Part shown: positions 52,577-64,000 of the stretch, piece by piece | How positions within the stretch are numbered: the stretch's first letter is position 1 | Layout of the letters: the number at the start of each line of letters is the position of its first letter | Source of the DNA: Hymenobacter metallicola | Lineage (GTDB): Bacteria > Bacteroidota > Bacteroidia > Cytophagales > Hymenobacteraceae | Assembly (NCBI RefSeq): GCF_004745645.1 | Contig: NZ_SRMB01000001.1 | Span: forward strand, 1,798,001 to 1,862,000 | Length of the DNA stretch: 64,000 nt | Reading direction: 5' to 3' | Translations under genes and position numbers: made by a program | The notes under the pieces: model-generated | What the model was told of the DNA's origin: nothing | Databases searched by the model: none | Seen by the model: the letters and a program-made list of their open reading frames with translations, nothing else

Positions 52577-53512
52577 ATGTCCCGCATTTCCCTTGCCCTG
52601 CTGGCCTTGGCCGGCACGCTGACCTTTTCTGCCTGCTCCTCCGAATCTGATTCCAGCAGCCCGACCAACACCGTAGCCGACGCCACCCAGGCCCCGGCCG
52701 ACCACGCTGGCGGCCACATCTACTCCTGCCCCATGCACCCCGAAGTGACCAGTACCAAGGAAGGGGAAACCTGCCCCAAGTGCGGCATGAAGCTGGAACA
52801 TACCGACCAGGCGTCCAACGGCAAAACCTACCAGATGCAGTTTGAGCCCACGCCCGCCGTGCTGACGGCCGGGCAGGCCGCGCAGTTGGCTTTCCGCCCC
52901 CAGGAAGCCGGCAACGAAACCGCCCCGGTGCCCCTGGCCGTGGTCCACGAAAAGAAAATCCACCTCATTATCGTCAGCAAAGACCTCTCGCAGTTCTACC
53001 ACGAGCACCCCGAATACACGGCCCAGGGCAACTATCAGGTAAACTACACTTTCCCCAAGGGCGGCGACTACGTGCTGTTTCAGGACTACACGCCCACCGG
53101 CGCCGGCCACCAGCTGGGCCGCCAGCCCATTACGGTGAAGGGCCCGGCCTACACCCCGGTCAAGTTTAGCAACGACGACAGGCAGTGGGACAAGAACGGC
53201 TACCAGGCCACGCTTTCCTTTGACAAGGACCTGCGTGTGGGCCAGCTGCTGGGCATGAAAATCACCATCACCAAAGGCGGGCAGCCGGTTACTGACCTCG
53301 ACAACTACCTCGGTGCCCTGGGCCACGTGGTGATTATCAGCCAGGACACCGAAAACTACCTGCACGTGCACCCCAACGAACAGGCCGACAAAGGCCCGGC
53401 CATTGGCTTCAATACCAACTTCGAGAAGCCCGGCCTCTACCGGGTTTTCCTGCAGTTCAACCACGGCGGCCAGATTCACACCGGCGACTTCACCATCAAC
53501 GTGAAGGCCTAA
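52577..53512 (+). CDS. Heavy-metal-binding-domain lipoprotein
   Basis: The 311-residue product has a lipobox (FSACSS, Cys about 20), an HMBD with YSCPMHPEVTS and CPKCGMKLEH (about 49-75), and a long periplasmic region rich in His near its middle and end (HEHPEYTAQGNY, ENYLHVHPNEQ, FNHGGQIHTGDF). It is probably anchored to a membrane and binds Cu(I) or another soft metal in the periplasm. It is 38 bp upstream of the DUF305-HMBD gene and preceded by a strong hairpin. The ATG at 52577 begins the signal; the frame upstream is Pro/Leu-rich. Similar proteins occur with CusCBA systems. Confidence 0.85.
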   Translation: MSRISLALLALAGTLTFSACSSESDSSSPTNTVADATQAPADHAGGHIYSCPMHPEVTSTKEGETCPKCGMKLEHTDQASNGKTYQMQFEPTPAVLTAGQAAQLAFRPQEAGNETAPVPLAVVHEKKIHLIIVSKDLSQFYHEHPEYTAQGNYQVNYTFPKGGDYVLFQDYTPTGAGHQLGRQPITVKGPAYTPVKFSNDDRQWDKNGYQATLSFDKDLRVGQLLGMKITITKGGQPVTDLDNYLGALGHVVIISQDTENYLHVHPNEQADKGPAIGFNTNFEKPGLYRVFLQFNHGGQIHTGDFTINVKA

Positions 53513-53550
53513 CTCTCTCAGTTATTCTCACTTCCAACCGTTTCTTTCCC

Positions 53551-54384
53551 ATGAAAGCTTCCGCCTTCCTCCTGCCTTTCCTGACTTCGGGTGCCCTGCT
53601 GCTCAGCAGCTGCGGCGACACTAAATCAGCCGACACAACGACGACGACTCCGGCCGATGCCGCCGTGGCGGCCGCCGCTGATTCTACCAGCTCGCCCCAC
53701 TCCGGCCCCGACCACCACGAGATGGACCACGGCGGCACCCGCAAAACCGACATGATGGCCGTGATGCACACCATGATGCAGGAAATGGATGAGTTTAAGC
53801 CCGCCGGCAACGCCGACCACGACTTCGCCCACATGATGATGGCCCACCACCAGGGCGCCGTTGAGATGGCCAAGCTGGAACTGGAGCAGGGCCAGGATGC
53901 CACGCTGCGGGCCTTGGCCGAGAAGATTACGGCCGACCAGCAACGCGAAATCAAAGAGCTGGAAACCATTGCCACCCGCCTCGACGGCGCCCCCACCAAC
54001 TACCAGCCCAAAGACCCGAAAGACCCTTTCACGCAGAAAATGAAAGCTTCGATGGACGGCATGATGAAGGACATGGGCACGGCCAGCGGCAACGTCGACC
54101 AGGACTTTGCGGCCCTGATGATACCCCACCACCAGAGCGCCATCGACATGGCCCAGGCCGAGCTGGCCCACGGCCGCGACACCAAGCTCAAGGAAATGGC
54201 CCAGCAGATGATCAATGCCCAACAGCAGGAAATCAAGCAGCTCAAAACCTGGCAGGTGAAAAACGGGGGCAAGGTGCCGGGCAGCGCCGCGGTGTACGAG
54301 TGCTCCATGGGCTGCGCCGGCAGCCAGAGTTCCAAGCCCGGCAAGTGCCCCGTCTGCGGCATGGACCTGGTAAAGAAGTCCTAA
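53551..54384 (+). CDS. DUF305 tandem-repeat lipoprotein with C-terminal HMBD domain
   Basis: The 277-residue product has a lipoprotein signal (LLLSSCGD, Cys about 21), a Thr/Ala linker, and two DUF305 (ferritin-like) repeats, each with the HH-containing helix: MMMAHHQGAVEMAKLELEQG and LMIPHHQSAIDMAQAELAHG. The C-terminus is an HMBD motif YECSMGCAGSQSSKPGKC then PVCGMDLVKKS, almost identical to the lone lipoprotein at 6336-6575. The HH helices likely bind metal in the periplasm. The gene is 38 bp after the other HMBD lipoprotein and before the TolC gene, a consistent place for a metal chaperone or buffer. Confidence 0.88.
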   Translation: MKASAFLLPFLTSGALLLSSCGDTKSADTTTTTPADAAVAAAADSTSSPHSGPDHHEMDHGGTRKTDMMAVMHTMMQEMDEFKPAGNADHDFAHMMMAHHQGAVEMAKLELEQGQDATLRALAEKITADQQREIKELETIATRLDGAPTNYQPKDPKDPFTQKMKASMDGMMKDMGTASGNVDQDFAALMIPHHQSAIDMAQAELAHGRDTKLKEMAQQMINAQQQEIKQLKTWQVKNGGKVPGSAAVYECSMGCAGSQSSKPGKCPVCGMDLVKKS

Positions 54385-54391
54385 TGTGGCC

Positions 54392-54427
54392 GCCCGGGGC
54401 CGGAACTGCGTGTTTTCGGCCCCGGGC
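54392..54427 (+). terminator. 11-bp GC-rich hairpin before the TolC gene
   Basis: GCCCGGGGCCG (54392-54402) and CGGCCCCGGGC (54417-54427) are perfect complements with a 14-nt loop, 8 bp after the DUF305 gene stop and 46 bp before the efflux gene. No T-run follows, so it may be an mRNA processing stem or weak terminator rather than a full stop. Confidence 0.55.
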
Positions 54428-54472
54428 TCCGCTCCTGTGGCTAGCTAGAAGCCAGCCGCTTACTCTTTCTGC

Positions 54473-55708
54473 ATGAAGTATCTGAGTTATAACCGTGTTT
54501 TCGTGCTGCTCGCCGGGCTGGGGCTGCTGGCCGGGCCGGCCGTGGGCCAGCGCCTGGTGGTGCAGCCCGATAGCGCCGAGCAGCAGGCCCTGCGCCGCCA
54601 CCCGCGCCTGCGGCAGTCGGAAAGTGAAATTGAGGAACAACGGGCCCTGCGGCGCGGCAGCTTTGCCCCGACTAACCCCGACTTGCTGTGGTCGGCCCCG
54701 ACCGGGGAACGGTGGGCGCCGGGCGTGGTGCAAACCATCGACCTGCCCCACGTGTACCGCCGCCAGGCCCAGGCTGCCCAGGCCGGCCTCACGCTGGCCG
54801 AGCGGGGCCGGGAAGTGAACCGCGCTACCGTGCGCCGCGACGTGCGCCTGGCCTACCTGGGCCTGCAGTTTGCCGAGGCCCAGGTGCGGCAGCTGGCGTA
54901 CCAGGACAGCCTGTTTCGGGCCCTGCAAGCGGCTACCGACCGGCTCTTCCAGGCCGGGGAAGTCACTTCCCTGCAGCGCATCAGCACCGAGGCCGAAGCC
55001 CGGCAGGTGCGCAACCAGCTCCAGCAGGCCACCGTGGACCGCCGCGCAGCCCAGCGTCGCCTGGGCCTCTTGCTGGGCCAGCCCCAGGCCGAGCTGACGG
55101 CCGCCACCGACCTGCGCCAGACCGGGCCCGAGCTGGCCCGCACCGGGGCCGAGCTGCTGGCCGCCCTGCCCACCCCGGACAGTGCCGCCGTGGCCTTAAG
55201 CCCCACGCTGGCTTACTACCGGCAGAATGTGGCGTTGAGTCAGGCGGGCATCAGCCTGGTGCGGGCCCGCCGCACGCCGGCTCTTACGGTAGGCTACCAG
55301 AACCAGGCGTTTGAAAACTCGGCTCTGCACTACCGTTTCCAGTTTGGCGTGTCGGTGCCCATCTGGTTCTGGACCTACCGCTCCCAGCTGCAGGCGGCCA
55401 CGGCCCGCCGCCGGGCGGCCACCAGCCAGTTGCAGGTACAGCAGCTGGAGCTGAGCACCCAGTACGAGCAGGCCCTGGCCGACACCCGCAAGTTTGCCGC
55501 CTCCCTGGGCTATTACGAGCAAACCGGTCTGCCCCAGGCAGCGGCCATTATCAGCCAGTCGCAGCGCTTGTTTCGGGCCGGCGAAATCAGCTACCTGGTC
55601 TTGATTCAGAGCCTGAACCAGGCCTTTACCATTCAGAACACCTACCTGACCACCATCCGCGACTACCGCCAGGCCATCGTGGAGCTTAACTACCTGCGGG
55701 GACTCTAA
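54473..55708 (+). CDS. TolC/CusC-family outer-membrane efflux protein
   Basis: The 411-residue product has a Sec signal (VFVLLAGLGLLAGPAVGQ), then long coiled helices with the TolC duplicated pattern (LRQSESEIEEQRALRRGSFAP, LAYLGLQFAEAQVRQLAYQ, and FRAGEISYLVLIQSLNQAF). It forms the outer-membrane channel of the RND system encoded just downstream. Its stop overlaps the next start as TAATG, showing tight coupling. It is shorter than E. coli CusC but normal for Bacteroidota. Confidence 0.88.
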   Translation: MKYLSYNRVFVLLAGLGLLAGPAVGQRLVVQPDSAEQQALRRHPRLRQSESEIEEQRALRRGSFAPTNPDLLWSAPTGERWAPGVVQTIDLPHVYRRQAQAAQAGLTLAERGREVNRATVRRDVRLAYLGLQFAEAQVRQLAYQDSLFRALQAATDRLFQAGEVTSLQRISTEAEARQVRNQLQQATVDRRAAQRRLGLLLGQPQAELTAATDLRQTGPELARTGAELLAALPTPDSAAVALSPTLAYYRQNVALSQAGISLVRARRTPALTVGYQNQAFENSALHYRFQFGVSVPIWFWTYRSQLQAATARRRAATSQLQVQQLELSTQYEQALADTRKFAASLGYYEQTGLPQAAAIISQSQRLFRAGEISYLVLIQSLNQAFTIQNTYLTTIRDYRQAIVELNYLRGL

Positions 55709-56322
55709 TGAAACAACTCCTGCTTTTGCTCGGGGCCCTGCTACTGCTGGCTCCCCGTGCCCGGGCCCACGGCGGCGAAGACCACGGCCAGGCCGCGGCA
55801 GCTACTTCGGGCGCGGCCCCCACCAGCTTTTCGGTGGCGGCGCTTTCGGAAAGCTTCGAGCTGCTGCTGCGCTACGAGCCCCTGGAAGCCGGCCAGCCCG
55901 CCCACCTGCGCCTGTTCGTGTCGGACTACGCTACGAATGTGCCCATCAAAGGTGCCCAGCTGACCATCACCTCGCCCGAAGATGCCAGCCTGAAGTGGAC
56001 CGCGGAGCCCCAGGAGCCCGGCGAATACCTGCTGGAGGGTCAGTTTCCGGCCAACAAGAAGTACAGCTTCGCCGTGAACATCGTGGCCGGCCCCAAAGCC
56101 GATTTGCTGCTGCTCGAAGGCATTGAAGTCGGCAAAAAGCTGCCCGTAGCCGCCGTTCCGGCCACGGCCGCGCCCGGCTTATTCTCGTCCTGGAAAACCC
56201 TTGCGGCCCTGCTCGGCGCCTTCGTGCTGGGCGTGGGCCTGACGTTTTTGCTGCTGCGCCGGCGCCGTCCGGCCGCGCCTGTTTCCACTCCTGCTGCTCC
56301 CGTTTATGAAAACCACGCATAA
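55708..56322 (+). CDS. HGGEDHG-motif periplasmic membrane protein of the RND operon
   Basis: The 204-residue protein has a signal peptide ending RARA, directly followed by HGGEDHG, a Gly/His metal-chelating N-terminus. Residues about 45-135 form a beta-sandwich (LLRYEPLEAGQPAHLRLFVSD, VPIKGAQLTITSPED), possibly FixH/immunoglobulin-like, and a C-terminal helix (LAALLGAFVLGVGLTFLLL) anchors it, followed by Arg. It overlaps the TolC stop (TAATG) and overlaps the adaptor gene start by 17 bp. Its place between outer-membrane and adaptor genes suggests a metal delivery or modulating role in the efflux complex. The family is not characterised. Confidence 0.8.
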   Translation: MKQLLLLLGALLLLAPRARAHGGEDHGQAAAATSGAAPTSFSVAALSESFELLLRYEPLEAGQPAHLRLFVSDYATNVPIKGAQLTITSPEDASLKWTAEPQEPGEYLLEGQFPANKKYSFAVNIVAGPKADLLLLEGIEVGKKLPVAAVPATAAPGLFSSWKTLAALLGAFVLGVGLTFLLLRRRRPAAPVSTPAAPVYENHA

Positions 56323-57457
56323 GTTTCTGGCAGTAACTGCTGCCGCAGGCCTCGGGCTCGGCGTGCTGCTGCCTCCGCCGGCTGATCTGCTGGCTCACGG
56401 CGGCGAAGACCACGGCGACACGGCCGCCCCCAGCACTGGCACCGCCCAAACCGACCGGGTAGTATTAGCCAAGGAAAGCCAGTTCCTGTTTGGAGTGCGT
56501 ACGGCCCTGGCCCGTTACTCGACCACCTATTCCCAGGCCACGCTCTACGGCACTGTCACGGCCGGGGCCGGTGGGGAAGGCCGGGTGGTCGTGCCCCAAA
56601 CCGGGCGCATCGTGCGCCTGGCGGCCCGGGTGGGCCAGGCGGTGAAGGCCGGGCAAACCCTGGCCGTGGTTGACCAGACCCTGGACGCGACCCAGCAAAT
56701 CGGCCTGAGCACCGAGCGGGCCCAGGCCCAGGCCGAGCTGCGCGCCGCCCAGCAGGACTACGCCCGCCTGCAAAGCATTGCCGACATTGCCGCCCGCAAG
56801 GACGTGGTAGCCGCCGAGCTGCGCCTGCGCCAGGCCCGGCAGCAGGCCGCCATTCTCAACGCCCAGGGCCAGAACCGCCGCGTCACCATCATCTCCCCCA
56901 TCAGCGGTACGGTGGATGTGTTCAACCTGGCCGTGGGCCAGCAGGTCAGCCAGGGCGACGAGCTGCTGCGGGTGCTGAACCCGGGCAAGTTGCGCGTCGA
57001 GGCCCAGGTATTTGCCCAGGATATGGCCCGCATTACGCCCAGCGCCCGGTTTCGGGTAGAAGGCTTGCAGGGCCAGGGCGGCAGCGTGGCGGCCCGGCAG
57101 GTGGTGTTCAGCAACGTCGTCAATCCGGTGAACCAGGCCCGCCAGCTGATTCTGGAACTGGACGCCGCCACGGCGCCCCAGTTTCGGGCCGGGCAGGCCG
57201 TGCATGTACAGGTAAGCAGCAGCCAGGGCCCGGGTGGCCCCAAGCAGCTCGTGGTGCCCACCGCCGCCCTGACCGATTTGAACGGCCGCCCCGTGGTGTT
57301 TGTGCACACTACGCCCGAGCAGTTCCGGATTCGCTACGTGCAGCCCGGCGCGGCCAACGGCGAGCAAACCGTGCTTTTGCAGGGCGACGTCAACGAAAAC
57401 GACCGGGTGGTGACCGAGGGCACTTACCAGCTCAAATCCATTTACCTGAATCAATAA
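56306..57457 (+). CDS. RND periplasmic adaptor (CusB/HlyD-like) with HGGEDHG N-terminus
   Basis: The 383-residue membrane-fusion protein has a signal peptide ending LLA and a mature N-terminus HGGEDHGDTAAP, mirroring the protein encoded before it. It continues with the barrel-sandwich and helical hairpin (RIVRLAARVGQAVKAGQTLAV, ERAQAQAELRAAQQDYARLQS) and a beta-barrel/C-terminal domain. It links the TolC channel to the RND pump in the periplasm, and the His-rich start can pick up Cu(I)/Ag(I) or Co/Zn. The ATG at 56306 lies inside the end of the previous gene; the adaptor stop is 2 bp before the pump gene. Confidence 0.9.
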   Translation: MKTTHKFLAVTAAAGLGLGVLLPPPADLLAHGGEDHGDTAAPSTGTAQTDRVVLAKESQFLFGVRTALARYSTTYSQATLYGTVTAGAGGEGRVVVPQTGRIVRLAARVGQAVKAGQTLAVVDQTLDATQQIGLSTERAQAQAELRAAQQDYARLQSIADIAARKDVVAAELRLRQARQQAAILNAQGQNRRVTIISPISGTVDVFNLAVGQQVSQGDELLRVLNPGKLRVEAQVFAQDMARITPSARFRVEGLQGQGGSVAARQVVFSNVVNPVNQARQLILELDAATAPQFRAGQAVHVQVSSSQGPGGPKQLVVPTAALTDLNGRPVVFVHTTPEQFRIRYVQPGAANGEQTVLLQGDVNENDRVVTEGTYQLKSIYLNQ

Positions 57458-57459
57458 GG

Positions 57460-60741
<3,282 letters not shown>

Positions 60742-60769
60742 AGCAGCGGCGGCTAAGGCCCCGCGGGGG

Positions 60770-62230
60770 TTAGTCGCCGCCGCAGCCCCCGCAGCCGCCA
60801 CACCCACTGTCGCCGCCACCGCCGGAGCCCCCGTCACCGCCACCACCATCCCCGCTGCTACCGTCGCCGCCACCGCGGGGGCGCGGGTCCAGCCATACGG
60901 CCATGTGGTTCATGCCCAGCCCATTCAACTCGGCGGGCCCCAACAAGGCCACGGTGAGGGCCACGGAATGAGCGGGCAAGGGGTCGGCGTACTTCTCTTC
61001 CCGAACAATGGGCTCGATTTCGCGCAGCAGCCGAACGCCCCGGCCGGTAGCCCAGGCCCCGTACTGCCGGCTAATAGCATACGCCACGGCCAACCCAACC
61101 AGGGACATTACCAGAAACGCCACGGGCCGGTCGCGGGTAAGCCCAACCCCTACTTTAGCAACCCCGAATAAGCCCAGCCCCAGGACCGTCAGATCAACCA
61201 GCCGATTGAGGCGCCGCCGCTCGGCCGCGGGCAGCAGCAGGCCTTGCGCTTCCAGGCTTTCGTCGAGGGCCCGCAACGGGGCAACATGAGGGTCCAGGGC
61301 CGGGCGGCGGATATCGGCTAGCCTGGTTTCTCCCTCGGGCGCAATCAGGTTCCAGACGGCCCGCTCGTAGGGGTCGGCGGGCGGGGCAGTGGCCATGCGT
61401 TTCACTTTCTGCTTAGGCAGCGGCTCAATCGTGCCCGTATGGACTAGGGCCGCCAGCGCCGCCTCGACAACCCGCTTGCCGTGTTGGGGCAGGCGGGCCA
61501 GCTCGTAGGTGCCGGGCATAGCCGCCAGATTCGGCAGTTCTTCCGGCCCCCGGCCTTGGTGCCGCCGCCACAGCGCCAGGGGAAACAGGGTGAGGCACAG
61601 CGTCCAGTACAGCAGCAGAAACTCCGTCCCGTACCAGTTCAGCGGGTTGAGCGGGGTGCGGGCCGTGCAGCCTACCAGCACCGCCGCCACGGCCAGCAGT
61701 AGCACCGCGCGGCGGCTCACGCGGGCATTCCAGCGCGGGCGGGGCAGCAGCACGTGCCGCCGCAGATTGACCCGCCGAAAGTGCGGGGCTTCCCCAAAGC
61801 GCACGGCCGCCGGCGGCCAGATGTCGGCCGGCGGCAGGGTGCCAAACGCGGTGCGGTAGGACTGCAGGGTGCGGGCATACCAGTCCTGAAACTTGTGGCC
61901 CTCGGCTGCTCCGCCTTTAGTGGGCCCGTGGTGGAGCGCAAAGCCCAGTATCTCCCCGCAGAGGTCTTCCCAGTACGAGCGGGTGTAGAGCAGATGCAGG
62001 TGCCAGGCCTGGTCGACCTCGTCGGAGGGCGTGACCGGGTGCCCGCAGGTAGCGGCCAGAAAGATGAATTTCTTATATTCGACAACTACGCGGCGGGCGT
62101 AGGCCGGGGGCCAGTTATTGTCGCGGGCCAGGCGCCGGGAAAAGGGCAACGCGGACGTGCCGTCCAAGTCGAAGGCTTCCAGCCGGAACCACAAATCGGG
62201 CTGAACCACGCGGGGCTCATGAGGCAGCAT
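60770..62230 (-). CDS. GRDP-like/TIGR04222 membrane protein with Gly/Cys-rich C-terminal tail
   Basis: The 486-residue protein has an N-terminal cytoplasmic domain (about 15-150) with CGHPVTPSDEVDQAWHLHLL, the DxxDQAWHxHxL motif of glycine-rich-domain-containing (GRDP-like) proteins. TIGR04222-like membrane segments follow (AVLLLAVAAVLVGC, WTLCLTLFPLALW, VDLTVLGLGLFGVAKVGVG, AFLVMSLVGLAVAYAIS). The tail from about 455 is a Gly/Asp/Ser run ending GCGGCGGCGGD, three CGG units. Such tails recall processed or metal-binding C-termini, but the family function is not known. The ATG at 62230 is chosen over a TTG at 62251. It converges with the RND operon 28 bp away. Confidence 0.82.
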   Translation of the reverse strand: MLPHEPRVVQPDLWFRLEAFDLDGTSALPFSRRLARDNNWPPAYARRVVVEYKKFIFLAATCGHPVTPSDEVDQAWHLHLLYTRSYWEDLCGEILGFALHHGPTKGGAAEGHKFQDWYARTLQSYRTAFGTLPPADIWPPAAVRFGEAPHFRRVNLRRHVLLPRPRWNARVSRRAVLLLAVAAVLVGCTARTPLNPLNWYGTEFLLLYWTLCLTLFPLALWRRHQGRGPEELPNLAAMPGTYELARLPQHGKRVVEAALAALVHTGTIEPLPKQKVKRMATAPPADPYERAVWNLIAPEGETRLADIRRPALDPHVAPLRALDESLEAQGLLLPAAERRRLNRLVDLTVLGLGLFGVAKVGVGLTRDRPVAFLVMSLVGLAVAYAISRQYGAWATGRGVRLLREIEPIVREEKYADPLPAHSVALTVALLGPAELNGLGMNHMAVWLDPRPRGGGDGSSGDGGGGDGGSGGGGDSGCGGCGGCGGD

Positions 62231-62471
62231 AGTGGTAGGGGCTGACGACAACTATATCGGGCCTCAAGGTACAAACTCTCAGCCTATTACCGAATGAGGC
62301 CTGGTGCAGCGCCCCGGATTACCATCGTCTTTGGTCAACTGATTGCAGCTCCTCCTTAACCCGCGGGCCCTTTCCGCAGTTTAGAGTATAGACCCTTTGC
62401 CGCAACTGCGGCCTTTTCCCTGAGTCTTTGTTTTTCTGGGCTTCTCCTTCTGACTTCCTTTCGCTATTTCC

Positions 62472-63094
<623 letters not shown>

Positions 63095-63098
<4 letters not shown>

Positions 63099-64000
63099 AC
63101 CAGTTTCAGTACGTGCGGCCCAGTAAGCCCCAGGCCGCCATTGAGGCGGTAACCAAGGACGCCAACGCTACCTTCATTGCCGGCGGCACCAACCTGGTCG
63201 ATTTGATGAAGCGCGGCATTGCCACGCCCCAGAAGCTGGTCGACATCAACCGCCTGCCGCTCAACAAGATTGAGAAAGAAAACAACGGTCTGCGCATCGG
63301 GGCCCTGGCCCTGAACTCGGCCGTAGCCGACGACAAGCTCGTGCGCCAGAAGCAGCCCCTGCTGGCCCTGGCCCTGAACGCGGGAGCCTCGGCCCAGCTG
63401 CGCAACATGGCCACCGTGGGCGGCAACATGCTGCAGCGCACCCGTTGCTCCTACTTCTACGACCTGGCCATGCCCTGCAACAAGCGGGAGCCCGGCACCG
63501 GCTGCGGGGCCCTAGAAGGCATTAACCGCATGCACGCCATCTTCGGCTTCAGCGACAAGTGCATTGCCGTGCACCCCTCCGACATGAGCGTGGCCCTGGT
63601 AGCCCTCGACGCCACCGTGCTGGTGAGCGGCCCCAAGGGCGAGCGGCGCATTCCGTTTGCCGACTTCCACCGCCTGCCCGGCGACACGCCCGAAAAAGAC
63701 ACCAACCTGGAAAAAGGTGAGCTGATAACCGCCGTCGACATTCCTGACGGACCTTTTACCAAACACGTGCACTACCAGAAGGTGCGCGAGCGGGCTTCCT
63801 ACGCCTTTGCCCTGCTGTCGGTAGCCGCCGCCCTCGATATCGAGAATAACACCATCAAGGCGGCGCGGCTGGCTATGGGCGGCGTGGCCCACAAACCCTG
63901 GCGCCTAACGGCCGCCGAGCAGGTCCTGGTGGGCAAGCCCGCTACGGAAGCTACGTTCCGGCAGGCGGCCGAAGTGGCTATGCAGGGCGCCAAGGCCTTT
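63095..64000 (+). CDS. paoB: PaoB-type FAD subunit of a molybdenum hydroxylase (5' part, runs off the window)
   Basis: The first 302 codons are present. The FAD-binding segment reads AGGTNLVDLMK (about 29-39), and TVGGNMLQRTRC (107-118) precedes a cysteine set C118, C128, C137, C156 in QRTRCSYFYDLAMPCNKREP and the following residues. This insert, absent from ordinary xanthine dehydrogenase FAD subunits, is what binds an extra [4Fe-4S] cluster in PaoB/YagS. The gene start overlaps paoA (ATGA at 63095-63098), so they are translated together. The molybdopterin subunit paoC should follow beyond 64000. Confidence 0.92.

Overview
The window looks like a chromosomal segment of a GC-rich Bacteroidota bacterium, most probably Hymenobacter or a close relative. 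The reasons are two secreted proteins with C-terminal type IX secretion (type A) sorting domains, a DUF5916 outer-membrane protein, many small lipoproteins, weak Shine-Dalgarno signals, and a strong GC3 bias that creates very long antisense ORFs. I see no rRNA, tRNA, CRISPR array, insertion sequence or phage gene. The genus assignment is inference.

Region 1 (1-6040, all minus strand) is a reductive pyrimidine catabolism cluster: methylmalonate/malonate-semialdehyde dehydrogenase, class III aminotransferase, dihydropyrimidinase, beta-ureidopropionase and the start of PreT, which is cut by the window edge. Together they would take uracil or thymine to beta-alanine or beta-aminoisobutyrate and then to acetyl- or propionyl-CoA. 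Region 2 (6250-10620) holds a small heavy-metal-binding lipoprotein and a four-gene plus-strand operon for the De Ley-Doudoroff galactonate route (KDPGal aldolase, galactonate dehydratase, KDGal kinase, SMP-30 lactonase).

Region 3 (10620-25400) is housekeeping and accessory: a YfiT/DinB protein; an RsbQ-like alpha/beta hydrolase overlapping a PAS histidine kinase (a likely small-molecule sensing pair); two small orphan proteins; PurU; a T9SS-secreted protein; an UvrA paralogue; two methyltransferases; a VanZ-like protein and a TIGR04283 glycosyltransferase; MsrB; and several unknowns. Region 4 (25500-41060) has an acyl-CoA synthetase, an MFS transporter, a DUF5916 protein, a 44-residue membrane peptide, an LRR-protein kinase divergent from an M3 peptidase, a SWIM-SNF2 helicase, and an overlapping HipA-like kinase/DUF3037 pair. 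Region 5 (41270-48780) has a second T9SS protein, an aldo/keto reductase, a phytoene-desaturase-like flavoprotein, an O-antigen-ligase-like protein and a methyltransferase.

Region 6 (48800-60740) is a copper/heavy-metal resistance island: cupredoxin and CopA ATPase on the minus strand; divergently a Cys/His-rich secreted protein, an HMBD lipoprotein, a DUF305-HMBD fusion and a CusCBA-type RND efflux system with an extra HGGEDHG-bearing membrane protein. Region 7 (60770-64000) carries a GRDP-like/TIGR04222 membrane protein with a Gly/Cys tail and the first two genes of a PaoABC-type periplasmic molybdenum hydroxylase.

The least-explained items are the RsbQ-like/PAS-kinase pair, the HipA-like/DUF3037 pair, the HGGEDHG metal-island proteins, the GRDP-TIGR04222-CGG fusion, two tandem small orphan proteins, and inverted repeats in divergent promoter regions.
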